Shown here piece after piece: positions 51,160 through 63,125 of a DNA stretch of 64,000 bases. How positions within the stretch are numbered: position 1 is the stretch's first letter; each line of letters begins with the position of its first letter. The stretch is taken from assembly GCF_030445035.2 (NCBI RefSeq), contig NC_080673.1:200568216-200632215 (forward strand), written 5' to 3'. This DNA is from Dasypus novemcinctus (lineage: Eukaryota > Chordata > Mammalia > Cingulata > Dasypodidae). The notes under the pieces were generated by a model that ran no database searches, was not told the origin of the DNA, and saw nothing but the letters and a program-made list of their open reading frames with translations. A program made the position numbers and the translations under genes.

Positions 51160-51305
51160 GCTGAGCAGCTGCCGGGGCTTTGACAGACATTACTGCATTC
51201 GATGCACACCAGAATTCTGTGGGGCATTGATTTTAGCTCTATTTTACCAAACTGAAGCTCAGTTAGACTAATTTTCTTGCCCCAAATCACACAGATGGTA
51301 AGTGA
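51160..51305 (+). repeat. MIR SINE
   Basis: 'gacagacattactgcattcg', 'gctctattttaccaaactga', 'agctcagttagactaatttt', 'aaatcacacagatggtaagt' follow MIR order. Confidence 0.7.
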
Positions 51306-51349
51306 GATAAAAAGGACTCATAGCCAGAGATAAAAAGGACTCATAGCTA
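51304..51349. repeat. 23-bp tandem duplication
   Basis: The unit beginning GAGATAAAAAGGACTCATAG is present twice (51304-51326 and 51327-51349) with one difference near the end. Confidence 0.95.
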
Positions 51350-51369
51350 GCTCTGTCAAGTCTCCAAGT

Positions 51370-51830
51370 CCACGCATCCGTCAGCGTTCTCCAGAGAAAC
51401 TGCGCCAACTGGGCACATACACATAAGCATACATAAATGATTTACTATAGGAATTGGTTCACACGGCTGTGGGGCCTGGCAAGTCTGAATTCCGCAACGC
51501 AGGCTGCAAGCTGGGAAGACCACTGAATGTTCTGATGACTTCCCCAAGAGAAGCTGGCTGGCTGAAGTCAACAGAGAAGTTCTTTCTGACTCTGAAACCA
51601 TCAGTTCTCCTTTAAGGCCTTCAGCTGACTGGATGAGACTTCTCTCCTTGCTGAGAGTACTCTCCTTTGTTGATTGTCAATACAGTAGGCCACAGATGTG
51701 GTCAACTGACTAATGATTTACATCCACAAAACACCCTCCCAGTAACCATCAGGCCAGTGCCTGCTTGGCCCAACCACAGGACACCATCACCTGGCCAAGC
51801 TGACACATGGCCTTGACCATCACAGCCCGA
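51370..51830. repeat. Interspersed repeat, family not assigned
   Basis: 'gcgttctccagagaaactgc', 'atgatttactataggaattg', 'gttcacacggctgtggggcc', 'caagctgacacatggccttg' read like a common mammalian repeat with diagnostic ends. The family is not named with confidence. Confidence 0.55.
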
Positions 51831-53164
51831 GTTTCCTCTCATCAGTCAAGGGGCCCCCAGCAGGGGTTGTCTAGTAGACACCCCTGCTGCCCATCTTCCC
51901 CTGGTCTACCCTCCACACAACCTGAGACTCCTAAGACGTGGGTCTTCAAAGGCTAACAAAGCTTGGCTGCTCACCACTGCCACAAGAGGAAGGCAAAACC
52001 CTCTGCCAGCAACTGCTTCCATTACATGGTAATTTTACATTATTTGGGGGAACACGACTCATCATTCTCATTAATAAAATCATTTCACATAAACTGATGA
52101 AAAGCTATGAGATTTTAAGAAATTTCTGACATCATTTGACCATAAGAAGGGAATAAGACAACCTAATTGCTCTTTACCTTCATTTGCTGACTTCTCTGCC
52201 TTGGTCTCCCCTTGAGTGTAAGCCTCCCAAGGGTGATGTCCTTGGCTCCTTCTCTCCTCTTTCCCTTCTCTCTAGGGGCACCATCCACACGTGGGGCTGC
52301 AAATGCCAGCCATGGGATGTCTCCTGAATACCCATCTCCAGCCTGAACCAACCACCTGAGCCCCAATCCACAGATGCTACTGCCCACCAAAGGCCTCCCA
52401 CAGGCCCCTCCACCCCATACTTGTTCAGAAAGGAACACATCACCTCCTGCCCCACTCCACAAGTCCGCCTGCTCCTCCCTTCTCCTGATTTTATCCAAGT
52501 TAAAGTGCAGGCTCTTTCTCCTGCTCACATTTTCTCATACTTTCTATCTCCCCAACCCAGGCCCCTGGGTCACAGCTGCTCAAATGCAAGAAAAGGCCAT
52601 CAGCAGGGAAGGACCTGCCTTCCTGGCCACCCCTGGCCACCCCTGGCCGAGGCCTCAGCCCCTCTCCACTTCTCTCTAGCAATGGCTGCCTCATTGGAAT
52701 CCCTGGAATCCTTTGAGGTTTCCAAGTCACGCTTCTGCTGGATCTGGTGGGCACTGAGCACTTGTTAAAGTCAGAGGGTGTGTGCTGTAATGTGAGAAGC
52801 TGGGGAGGAAGGCAGGGCCTCATCGGCCCTTTAAGGTCTGTGAGTTACTTCCTTGGCTTGGAGTTATTTTTGTCCACACAGGACAAAGAGCTATCACAGG
52901 CGCTGAAGGACTGTCCCCAAAGCAAGTCTGAGGACTGTCATGGTCACAGCAGCATCGCTGGAATCAGTTTCGATCTTCCACAGTGATGTGTAGGGAAAAA
53001 CGACTCATCCAGCTGCATGTCTGCAAAACCAGCAGGTGACCTACAGCTGCCACCGACCTGAGCTCTGAATCCTCCTAGCATGGCGCCCGTGGTCCTTCCA
53101 TGACGGCCTCTGCCGTCACTCTCAAGGGGAAGGGCAGGGGGCACACGGCTCACGAGGACCTGCC

Positions 53165-53260
53165 GTGCCCTGGCACCATGCGGGTCAGCAGCCTACCCGT
53201 GAGGTAACCACTCAGCCCATTTCACAGACAAGGAGACAGAGCCCCACATAGCAGGAGGGC
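53165..53260 (+). repeat. MIR fragment
   Basis: 'ccatttcacagacaaggaga' and 'cagagccccacat' are the MIR 3' half. Short. Confidence 0.55.
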
Positions 53261-53679
53261 GCAGGGCTCTATGTGAGGGGAGGGCGTGGACCTGCCAGGC
53301 CGCGCTGTCTCTTGGTTCTGGGCTTTTTTCCACTTGCTGGATGTCCTTTTTAGGAAAGAGACCCCATTTCAGCCTTTCACCTCAGGGATGGAGAAGAAAC
53401 GGAGTCTGGAGAGCACAAGGATCCCGAGCCCCTTCTCTGGCTCTTCCCTGGCAGCCAACGTTCAAGACAGCAGACCTGAGGACCTGGCCAGACCCGCCGC
53501 GGGCCCCGGTGACTGCCCTGGCCCCTCTGTCAGCCTGCCCCATGTCAGCCTGTCCCAGAGCTCCTCTGTTGGTTACACGTACCAGATCATCAGGACCTGC
53601 CGGGGACGCAAGTGAGGCAGGACACAGTCAGCAGAGCATAGGGCCTGGAGCCAGAGCTCAGGGCACAGAGCTTGGCCCT

Positions 53680-53850
53680 GCGGCACTGCAGGCTCCACGA
53701 CCTTGGGTAGGGCGTGGACGCTCCTGCCCTCACTTTCCTCACTGTGTAGCAGTGATAATTCCTGCTTCACTGGATCATTATGAGATTAAACAAAACAACC
53801 TCTGAAAAATGCTTGGTATATAGAAGGCACTCAGTATAAATAACAATAGT
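53680..53850 (-). repeat. MIR SINE
   Basis: 'cacgaccttgggtagggcgt', 'cactttcctcactgtgtagc', 'gagattaaacaaaacaacct', 'aaaaatgcttggtatataga' is the reverse-orientation MIR pattern in order. Confidence 0.7.
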
Positions 53851-53959
53851 AATAACTGAGTACTAGACGACAGAACAGAATACTCTAGTAGTTGCTACTG
53901 ATGATCCTGTTTACCATTTAAAACAACCTGTAGCTTTTGTATTATACTGATCAAACTCA

Positions 53960-54230
53960 CTCACCCATTTGACACACAATTATCAAATACTGTCCTAGGC
54001 TCTGGGGAAAAGGCCATGCACAGAGGTCAAGAGCCTGCTCCCTGGAGCCTGTATTCTAGTGGAGGGATGCAGTAAAGGGCATGGACGTGCGGTGGCAGAC
54101 TAGGTAGGAAATAAGAGGGGCCTCCCAGCTGGGTGATCAGGGAAAGCCTCTCCAGGGGGATGGCACTGGAGACCTGCAAGCCATGAAGACACAGCCAAGA
54201 GGAAGGCTTTCTGCTGAGTCGCCGCCATGC
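53960..54230 (+). repeat. Old interspersed repeat, same family as 61440-62580
   Basis: 'ccatttgacacacaattatc', 'ctgtcctaggctctggggaa', 'cctgtattctagtggaggga', 'gggtgatcagggaaagcctc' match landmarks also seen from 61440, in the same orientation. Family name is not assigned. Confidence 0.5.
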
Positions 54231-55201
54231 AAACTGCCTCAGTCGGAAAGGCTGGAGGCGGAGGAAGACCGGGCGCTTCCGCCTGAAGCGCCGCTCCTGA
54301 CCTTACTGACTCAGCACCAGGAGATCCAGCTCTACCCCTTCTCACCAAGGAGCTGGGCAAGCACTCAGCTGCTATTCACCAAGTTAAAGGGCGATGACTG
54401 GTAAAGACCCTCCAATTTTAGTGTGATTATTGGGAGTACCCTGGATAAATGACTACTAAACAGCTCTGTCAGCTGTAAACTGCTGCACAAATTATGGTGT
54501 CAAGGTGATGCCACCTGTTGACATGTGCTGTGTGGGTACCACTTTCTCAATTCTTTCTGGCAGAGGACAGCATCCTACCAGCAGAGCTCTGAGACCCATC
54601 TGATCCCAACCACTGGGTGATGCCTGACATTCGGTTCCTCTCAGACCAATGCCCACCCGAGCTGGACACAGACACTGCTGTAGGCGAGTGGGCACAGGCT
54701 CTTGCCAAATCTATTGGGTTCCTTTAGAAACTCACCCCAAGATGATAAACTGTAAAATTCAGCGGCGAGGCTTTGGGTAACTAAAGTGGGATCACATCAG
54801 CGGTGAGGTGTTGCTCTTTTCATTTTCAGCTATTACTTATGCTCTCTTCACATTACCATAACACTAGCAATTCAAACAATTAAAGATCACCATAGCAGCA
54901 ACTATAAAAAAACCCATTAGTCTAGAAGACCATTTTACTGCTGCTGAAAGGACATCTAATATTAGTAAAATTATTCCAAGGCAATCTCTTCTTTAATTAT
55001 GCTATTGCAAATTTAAAAAATATGAAAGGCATACTACAAATTAGGAAATCAGGTGGAAAAAGTTGCATATAAAACACTTATTTATAATTTAAAAACCTCA
55101 GTATAAAAATCAGGGCAAGGGCATTTAGGATGACCTCCTACCTGATGAAATCATCCTACTGAAACCAGTAAAAACAACGATTAGACAGAGAAGAGCATTA
55201 C

Positions 55202-55290
55202 CATTTGTATTTCTTCTGGGGATAATTCATCTTCACCTTTGCCTTCTCCCCATGTTCCTAATTCAGGTTGTGCTTCGGCCAAAGTCTTTT
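55202..55290 (-). CDS. STX18: STX18 coding exon (linker before SNARE)
   Basis: Two nucleotides complete a Glu codon, then 29 codons follow: KTLAEAQPELGTWGEGKGED then ELSPEEIQM. This is the acidic linker just upstream of the SNARE helix. The acceptor is TTTAAACAG| above 55290 after a long T run on the - strand, and the donor is ATG|GTAATGC at 55201-55195. Start phase requires the preceding exon to end with one base of the codon. No such exon is visible to 64000. Confidence 0.95.
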
Positions 55291-57111
55291 CTGTTTAAAA
55301 AAAAAAAAGGAATTGAAAACAGATGGAAGGCAAAAATATCCATTTTAGAATAGGTTGGCTCAGGATGTAGGGACATTAAAGACATGAGACAGAATGGAAC
55401 CCCGGCTTCGTCCCTACTTATTTGTTGGCTACTACGCAGGCACGGCAGGTGCTCTTCTACAATGTCCGTGTGCCTGCAGGCAGGGGGCCTGCGCACAGGT
55501 TTGGTATGGTGCTGATCTCAAAACTAGCTCCAAACTAAATGGACTTCCTTCAGAACTGGTCAAAGTGCATTTTACTTCAAAACATACACTCTTACACCCC
55601 TCCCTCACAGATCACAGTCTTCTTGATAGTTTTTTAAAAACAGCAAGATACATGGATATTTTCATTTACTGCAGGAAAAATGATATAATACAGGAAAAGA
55701 CATTTTCCCAATCTTATTTCTCCCACAGAAGTAAACACTATTATTGGTTTGATGTAGCCTCACAGATTTTTTCCTAAGTATATCCACATATCCACATTTA
55801 TGCAATTCCCTGTCCCTGCTTCCCCAACGCAGAATTAACACATAGTTTGTGTATGTGGTGTCCGTTTTTTGTAAAGATTGTCAGTGATAACATACTGCTC
55901 TAAAACTTGCCTTCAAAACTTAGTAATATATTTTGGAGATCATTCCATGTCAGTCCACACAGATGTCACTGGTTCCTTTAAGTGGCGGCATAACGGGCCA
56001 CCACAAGGATACACTATTCTTTACGTAAGCTGAACTCCACGGCTAGACTGTCGTTACTTCCAAAGCTTCACTGGTGGGACAGTCCCGTGGTTCAGTACTG
56101 GCCTCCTGCGCCGCTGGCGACCTCTCCAGGGCAGATGCCTCAGTGGCCTGCCGGATGGAAATGCATGCATGTTCGGCTGGTCGTGACACAGGCTCTGGAC
56201 GGGTCACTCAGGATCACATTAGAGGGGCCAGTGCACTTCACAAACCGTAGGAGGGGCTGAAAGAGGGCCGTGGGTGGGAGCGGCGGGGCCTGGGAGGAAG
56301 GGGTCGAGGGGGATAGTGACATAATGAAGGCGGCTCTGTGTCTGTGTCTCAGCAGAGCCCTGGCCTTATCAGTGGGTTGCCAAGTACTTGAGGGCAAATA
56401 CTGCCCCTTTTTCTTTTCTTCCTCAATCTCAGTAAATTTCCCTTTGGTTAATCTAAGCCCCAGGAGATGGGCCAAAGTCCAGAGTTTTTGTTTTGAGATG
56501 ACAGGAAAAAGAACATGACGATAGCAACAATTTGGAGGAAGCAGATCAGGGAGGCCGTGTGTGAAAGACAGGGTCATGACTGGGAACATGTCACCACACA
56601 AGAATCTCCCTGGTAACCACAATCGAGTGCGGGCTTTATAAAAAGGGCTGTTTTTGCCAGAACTGTCATTATAGGAAAATGTACCTATGAAACACGGCTG
56701 AAAGCATCTTTAGAACTGAGAAATGGATGAGTCTTTCTCTGAGTTGATATCTTCGGGGAGGAGCGCCTGTACTTTTCATCCATCCCAGCTCCTGCTCCCA
56801 AGAGCCCTGTGTCTCCAACTTGTCCTCATTACAGTACACATTTCACACTTTTACTTTTTCTGAGCAACAAAATTAGAAACCCAGAAACATGACCGACATT
56901 AGAACCAAGTAGAAGGTAACTCTGAAGCTAGAATGGGCACATTTTGTTAACAGAGTCATACTCTAGGACATGCTCAAGAGTGTCGCCATCTGCAGCCACC
57001 TTGTGCAGCTGCCCTCGCTCTGACTACAGCACTCACCTCGCCAGTCTCATGCTCAGCCCCCAACTTGGGTTCTGACTCCTCCTCTTTGCGCGTACTGCAG
57101 TGACGAGGGTT

Positions 57112-57765
57112 TTCTTTTTTTTTTTTTTCAAATGTTACATTAAAAAAATAAGAGGTCCCCATATACCCTCCACCCCCCTCACCCCACTCCTCCCACATCA
57201 ACAACCTCTTTCATCATCGTGGCACATTCATTGCATTTGGTGAATACATTTTGGAGCACTGCAGCACCACTTGGATAATGGTTTACATTGTAGTTTACAC
57301 TCTCCCCCCACTCAGTGGGCCATGGCAGGACATACCATGTCCAGCATCTGTCCCTGCAGCACCACCCAGGACAATTCCAAGTCCTGAAAATGCCCCCACG
57401 TAATATCTCTTCTTCCCTCTCCCTACCCTCAGCAGCTACCGTGGCCACTTCCTCCACATCAATGCTACAATTTCTTCCATTACTAATCATGATAGTTCCA
57501 TAGTAGAATATCAGTAAGTCCACTCTAGTCCATACTCTATTCCTCCATCCTGTGGACCCTGGGATGGTGATGTCTGTTCCACCTCTGTATCGAGAGGGGG
57601 CTTAGATTCCACCTGAATGATGGATGCAATTCTGTTTGCAGTTGTATGCACTCTTGGCTCCCTGGTGTGCTGGTTGACCTTCTTCACCTCCCTGTTAGCT
57701 GGCCGGGGTAAGTCCAATAAACCAGAGGGTAGGAGAAGCAAGTCTGCTAAGGCTCAGGGATGAGG
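57112..57765 (-). mobile_element. L1 3' part, 5'-truncated
   Basis: On the - strand the element ends in 'tatatggggacctcttat' and an A-rich tail (+ strand: T-run at 57115-57130). Inward is the same G-rich 3' UTR block as at 530 and 26460, followed by more L1 3' sequence. It is longer than the other two copies and truncated at its 5' end, about 57765. Confidence 0.75.
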
Positions 57766-57799
57766 GCTTTCTTTACTGCCTGTGTTCCAAACCCATCTC

Positions 57800-57990
57800 T
57801 GTGCCGTGCCCTCTGTCCAGAACATTCTAAACTCTGTTTCTTAGGTCAGATCCATTTCTCAGTGCATATCCTGTGAAGTCTCCCTGACTCCCGCCCTCTC
57901 TTAGGACTCTGTGCTTCCTCCCAGGGGCTGGGATCCGAACCTGCCAACTCTGAATATCCTGAGGGCAGGAACCATGACCCACTGGAGAAG
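57800..57990 (+). repeat. L2 LINE fragment
   Basis: 'gtgaagtctccctgactccc', 'gaatatcctgagggcaggaa' and 'ccatgacccac' are L2 3' landmarks in order. Confidence 0.55.
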
Positions 57991-58151
57991 AAGTGTAGGA
58001 GGTACTCACAGATAACCATAACCACCTTAATGCTAAGGGACGCCCATGTCAAGAAACAGAGCAAATGGGTCTGTGACGATCCCAACCTGCTGGGCAGGAA
58101 TCTGGAAGAAAAAGGCCTCAGAACCAGATCTGGCCAGAAGATTGGCTTTCG

Positions 58152-58473
58152 ATCATGGGGACCTCTGATGTGGAGAGAGGTTCCCTGTTACTTGTACCAC
58201 CTCAGTTCCTTGTTTCGTTTTGTCTCACCTTGACTCTCCCCTTTGTCTTTCTGTTGTGTCATCATCTTGCTACGTGGCTCACCACGTGGGACAGGTTTGC
58301 CGCACAGGCACTGGCTCTCTGCGTGGGCATTGGTTCGCTGTGTGGGCACTGCCTCACTGTGCCAGCTTGGCTCACCATGTGGGCATGCCTTTACCAGGAA
58401 GCTCCAGGGATTGAACCTGGGTCCTCCCATATGGTAGATGGAAGCCCAATCACTTGAGCCACATCTACTTCCT
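58152..58473 (-). mobile_element. DAS-type SINE, tail-truncated
   Basis: The composite-form body and head are present on the - strand, ending in a tRNA-like head at about 58473. The oligo-T tail is missing on the left. It is the first of three same-direction SINEs in a row. Confidence 0.85.
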
Positions 58474-58590
58474 GAAAGCTGTTTTTTGTTTGTTTGTTTG
58501 TTTTTAGGAGATACCAGAGATCAAACCTGGGAAATCATACAAGGGAAGCAGGCACTCAACCACCTGAGACACATCCACTTCCCTCCCGCT
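58474..58590 (-). mobile_element. Short tRNA-derived SINE
   Basis: About 115 bp: a tRNA-like head at the right and a (GTTT)n stretch at the left (58484-58507). It lacks the GC-rich DAS body, so it is a short form. Confidence 0.7.
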
Positions 58591-59005
58591 TCTTCTTTTA
58601 AGATTTATTTCTACCTCCTCCCCTCCTCCCCGTTTTCTGCTCTGTGTCCATTCACTGTGGGTTCTTCTGTGTCTCCTTGTTTTCTCATTAGATGGTTCCA
58701 GGAACCCATCCTGGGACCTTCCAGAGTGGAAGAGAGGTGATCATTCTCTTAAGCCACCTCAGCTCCCTTATCTGCTGCGTATCTTATCTCTTCTCTGTCT
58801 TTTTGTTGTGTCATCTTGCTGCACCAGCTCTCCATGCCGGCCAGCATTCCTGCACGGGGCAGCACTCTGTGCAGGCCAGCACTCCGTGTGGGCCAGCTTG
58901 CCACATGAGCCAGCATGCCTTCACCAGGAAGCCCCGGGCATTGAACCCTGGACCTCCGATATGGTAGAGGGAGCCCAATTGCTTGAGCCACATCTGCTTC
59001 CCTCC
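58591..59005 (-). mobile_element. DAS-type SINE, composite form
   Basis: This resembles the copy at 49454-49880, with tail-like AT block at 58600-58616, a second tRNA-like block at about 58690-58750 and the main head near 59000. It immediately follows the short SINE. Confidence 0.85.
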
Positions 59006-59149
59006 TGCTGCTTCTTGTACCATTCTCACTTGTGCCCTGACCATCAGCCTTCCTCCTGGGAGTCAGAGTGTGTGTGAGCACATGGAGCATGAACACATGT
59101 ATGGTGCGCCTGCATGTGTTTGAACATGGCAAGCTCATCTCTCCTTCTC

Positions 59150-59440
59150 TGCCTTTTCCTGGCTGGACCTTCTGTCCTAGGAGCTCTTCCCTGTCAACGT
59201 CATCCTCAGAGAAAGTGCCCTTAGCACCCCATCAAATGTTATCTGCACTCCTCCACCTGCCTAGGTTCTCTCACCACCCTAACTGAGGGTCTCTGGAACA
59301 CTCTTTACTACCTGAAATGGCTTGGTAACTTGTCCACTGTCTATCTCCCCCACCAGAATGGAGGTGCCATGAGGGTAGAGACTTTGTCTTGCTCATGCCA
59401 TATTCCTGGCACCTAGTGGGCACTGACTATTTGATGAGTA
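59150..59440 (+). repeat. L2 LINE 3' end
   Basis: The L2 landmarks are clear: 'ctgtctatctcccccaccag', 'aatggaggtgccatgagggt', 'agagactttgtcttgctcat', 'ttcctggcacctagtgggca'. Confidence 0.75.
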
Positions 59441-59809
59441 AATTAATAATGCAAAAGAAATCACATCATTTCACCTTATTGAGACTGGGAGCAAATAAAC
59501 CACAGTAACATTACTTTGCATGTCCTGTGGTTATTTTTAAGTTCATTTTTGTTCAGTCAGAAAATTAGCAAAATGCCTGCTTTTGAAAAAGTTAATCAAG
59601 AGGTTACTGAAGGTGGAAAGCGTTGGCAGGGCACATGCTATGGGCATGGCACAGAACTGGTGCTCACCACCTGCAGAGCCACCCCAGGAGGCCCAGTGAC
59701 GCTCCCAGGGCCATGGTCAGTGGGGTTCCTCCCAGGCCAGGCCCATCTGCCCCAAGCCAGGGCCTTTCCCCTGCACTGGTGTCATCCTAATAGAACTTTC
59801 TGCCACGAC

Positions 59810-59975
59810 AGGAATGATCCTGGTCTGCACTGGCCAATTCAGCCAAATGTGGCTATTTGGTACTTAAAATGTGGCTAGAGTGCCTGAAGAATAGAAGTTT
59901 TCATTTGATATAGTTGCCATTAACTGTGATTCACAGCCCAGGTGGCTAGTAGCTAGTCTTGGACAGCACAGCTCT
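59810..59975 (+). repeat. MER5-like DNA transposon fragment (hAT-Charlie type)
   Basis: 'aatgtggctatttggtactt', 'aaaatgtggctagagtgcct', 'ccaggtggctagtagctagt', 'cttggacagcacagctctaa' match MER5-type landmarks, with the end block in place. Confidence 0.65.
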
Positions 59976-61039
59976 AAGCAATCATACCTCCTTGGTTTAA
60001 AATTGTGCCTCAGATGAAGTATTCTAAGGCCATAGCAATTTAGCTGGAAAAGGCAGAGGGCACCGTTGTACCTCTCAGACCAGTCAAACTGGAACTGCCC
60101 TCACCTGCTCCATCTCAGTGGCCTCAGAAGCATGTCGTTCCTTCCAGGTCCCTTTGTTCCTAGTGACTGACTGGGCTCCGGCTTTCTGTGGGAGGATGAG
60201 ATGCAACTGTGGGGTCACTCGGTGGCTCTGGTACCCACCAGGGGTGGACAAGGAGCCTGACCATCCTTCTTCTGGTCTGTTCTCCCTGTGGTCACCATGA
60301 CTCTCCAGCCACTTTGGAGGGGATTCCCTGAGGGTGGGGAAAAATCCACACTCTTCTTGACACTCATGCTAAAATGTGCCACTATCTTGGTCTACCCACT
60401 ACCTGGCTTTCAGCACTTAAGAACACAGAGCAAGAATACTGCCCGACCCTAAAGGCCAAGCAATGGACATCTGTGTAGCCAGCAACACAAACTAACACAC
60501 AAAGTGCCACTGAGGGCACTGGGGGCACCTGCCAGACACCACTAGGCTCACATAACACCAAGAGACGTCTGCCACGTTACACCAGGGACACAGCAAGGGA
60601 CACCTGATGCCAGAGCCCACAGGACAGCACACTGCAGGCACATCTTCTCTTCCCTTAAACTTGGACCGAATGGGTGACTTATCTTGACGAGCTGGAAATA
60701 GATAAGGGTGGGACATGCCAATGAAAACAGCTTTCTTTGGGCAAAAACAAATAAAACCAAGTATAAAAAATCTGCTTCAATAAGCAGGAGTTTTTACATA
60801 CAGTATATTCTGTATCTTTTTAATAAGCAACGATTCAGATTTTATTACCCTTTGGAACTGCACAGGAGATGACGGCATAAAGACCATGAAGGAGGAATGG
60901 CCTGCTGGTGTCAGGACCAGTGAGGCACAGGGAAGGCCGGGGGCAGGGGCGGTGTGGGGAGGGCGACTGGCCATAGGATGCCTCAGAATTCTGAACCATG
61001 GCAAAGATGGGATACCCCACGATGCAAGAAGTAGCAGCA

Positions 61040-61160
61040 GGCACTAAGGAGTATCGCTTCTCCCCACATCCCTGAAAGATGGGTATGATCATCCATTTTA
61101 AAGATGGGGAGACTGGTGCCTGGAAGTGCTGGGGAGTGCTAGAGCTGGGATCCAGTCTGC
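61040..61160 (+). repeat. MIR fragment
   Basis: 'gggtatgatcatccatttta' and 'aagatggggagactggtgcc' follow MIR order. Diverged. Confidence 0.5.
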
Positions 61161-61439
61161 CTCCAAGGAAGTGGTCTGTATTCCGCCATTGGCCTCCCAT
61201 GGCTGGCCAGCAGCTACGAGCCCCGTTAGGCCAGGACCAGGGTCGGTGGACTGGTCTTGCAGTGGCTGGTTGTCACTGCAAGGCAGGCAGGAGCTGACTT
61301 TAAGACAGAAACATCGCGGAGAACAGCACTCTTTCCCTCAGACCATTTATTTTCTACCACCCAGAGGCACTGGGTTCCTTTTATATTAGCAAACAGTTCC
61401 ACAGCAATGAAATGTAACCAGTACTCCCAACAGTCTTCT

Positions 61440-62580
61440 TTCATTCATTCGTTCGTTTTTCCAATAAATATGCACTGGGTACCTCCTAAGTGCCAGGCAT
61501 TGTTTCAGGTCATAGCACTATAGCAGTGCACAAAATAGATCTTTGCCCTCCTGGAGCTCACCCTTTGGCAGGGAAGACCACTAATAAAGAGCATAAATGA
61601 ACAGAACATTTAGAAAGTTAGTGATAAATGCTCAGGAGAAAAATTAAGCAGGGAAGAGAGAGAGGAAGCATGAAGAGGAGTGGGGTTGAAAATATACTGT
61701 GGCTGGCCAAGGAGAAGTGGGGGAGAAAGATCAAGAGCAGTGAGGGGGGGGAGGGGACAGACAGGAGGCCAGAAGCCAGGGGAGAGCAGGGGACAGCAGG
61801 CTAGGAGGGCACCAGGGCACCGGATCCTGGAGGGCCTTTCGGACCCCGGGAAGGGTTCTACCTTGGACTCCAGGTGAGCTGGGAAGAGGAGCATGGAGCA
61901 GCGTCACCCTGACTTGCCCTTTAGCAGGATCCCTCTGGCTGCTCTGCTGAGAATGGATGGAGAGGGAAGCCAAGAACAGTGAATGAGAGGCCAGTCAGGA
62001 GGCTACAGGGGAGCCAGAGACCAGGTCACGGTGGAGTGGCCAGTGGGGGCAACTGTGGAGCTTGGAGAAGTGGTAGGATGCTGAAAGTGGAGCTGCAGAA
62101 TTTGCTTCCTGGCTGTGGGGCCTGAAAAGAGAGCAGTAGGGAAGGCTGCAGGTTTTGGCAACTGGAAGAATGGAGGTGCCCTTGGCTGAGCCGTGGAGGG
62201 CTGTGGGAGGAGCAGGCTGGGAGTGGCTGACGCAGGAACCAGGGTGGGGTGGTCAATCTGGGATGCCTGGCAGGACCGCTGAAAAGGGAGGTGAATTTAT
62301 GACTCTAGAGGTCAGTGGGAGGGCTCTAGTCAGGAACGACCCCAAGACGGGCAGGGAGCACTGAGCAGTTAGGGCGAGAAAGGACAGGACGAAGGATGGA
62401 GAATGGGGTGTGCCGACATCAACAGTGAGGAAATGTGGAGCAACTGGTAAAGAGGACTGGAGGGAAGGCAGGCACAAGAGTGTGGCATTCCGAGAGGCAG
62501 GGGAGGAAGGCTGTGAGGGTGAAGGAACACTGGGCTGGGGCAAAGGCTGGGAACTGATTTTGGGCTTCGGCATCTTGGTG
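61440..62580 (+). repeat. Old interspersed repeat, long copy
   Basis: It begins 'ttcattcgttcgtttttcca' with 'ccaggcattgtttcaggtca', 'ctttgccctcctggagctca', then a long purine-rich body ('gaggccagtcaggaggctac', 'gcaactggaagaatggaggt', 'aacagtgaggaaatgtggag'). The same family is seen at 53960-54230. The class is not assigned. It carries many small open frames. Confidence 0.55.
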
Positions 62581-62897
62581 CTCACTGATTCCCTTGATAG
62601 GGCAGTTGAGCCCTAACTGAGCATCTTCACAAACTTTTAAGTAGAAAAGTAAGCAGGGACAAAGAAATTCATTAGGAAAAACCCAAATATCTCACTTAAG
62701 CTCTAGGCTGGCTTGGAAGGTCTGTGTATGATTTGAAGAGTGAGGAAGCAATATGCACACAGTCAGTGAGAGGATGAGAGGACCTAAGATTGCCACTGGT
62801 CACTGCATAGCTCATGTCCTAAAGCTTTCCTATTTAAGAAAAAAATAGTATAGGACCATTACAATAACATAAAAATATCAAATGTTATGGGCAGAAA

Positions 62898-62899
<2 letters not shown>

Positions 62900-62929
<30 letters not shown>
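62900..62929. repeat. (CA)n microsatellite
   Basis: About 14 uninterrupted CA units, likely polymorphic in length, next to two short SINEs. Confidence 0.95.
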
Positions 62930-62933
<4 letters not shown>

Positions 62934-62934
62934 T

Positions 62935-63015
62935 TTAGAAAATACTGGAGATTGAACCCAGGACCTTGTACATGTGAAATAGGCACTCAACCACTGAGAT
63001 TCACCTGCTCCCCAG
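62935..63015 (-). mobile_element. Short tRNA-derived SINE fragment
   Basis: The - strand shows a tRNA-like head: 'gagtgcctatttcacatgta', 'caaggtcctgggttcaatct'. It resembles the short form at 58474-58590. Confidence 0.65.
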
Positions 63016-63022
63016 TGAGAGA

Positions 63023-63125
63023 GGTTTTTCGTTTGTTTATTTTTTTAGGAGGTACCAGAACAAATCCTGGACCTCATATATGGGAAGCAGGCGCCCAACC
63101 ACTTGAGCTATCTCTGCTCCCAGGA
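63023..63125 (-). mobile_element. Short tRNA-derived SINE fragment
   Basis: A second short SINE in the same direction, with head 'caagtggttgggcgcctgct' on the - strand and an oligo-T tail at the left (about 63023-63048). Confidence 0.65.

Larger units (their letters stand above)
44763..55201 (-). other. STX18: STX18 large intron
   Basis: An intron of about 10.4 kb. It contains an L2 piece at about 45540-45665, a solo LTR at about 45674-46310, an old repeat at 48465-48720, MIR pieces, a DAS-type SINE at 49454-49880, a repeat at 51370-51830 and another at 53960-54230. The stretches 46480-47900 and 54240-55190 are mostly AT-rich or plain unique sequence with no exon found. Confidence 0.8.

Noticed and set aside
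57037-57094. Possible extra STX18 exon encoding KEEESEPKLGAEHETGE with a GTGAGT donor on the - strand
   Set aside because: It ends in phase 0, but the next exon (55202-55290) needs a preceding exon ending with one base. The acceptor has a purine-rich lead and the segment abuts an L1 tail. It does not match STX18.
58030-58233. Open frame with KWVCDDPN, faintly like a chemokine C-terminus
   Set aside because: The rest of the frame does not fit a chemokine and it runs into a SINE. Chance resemblance.
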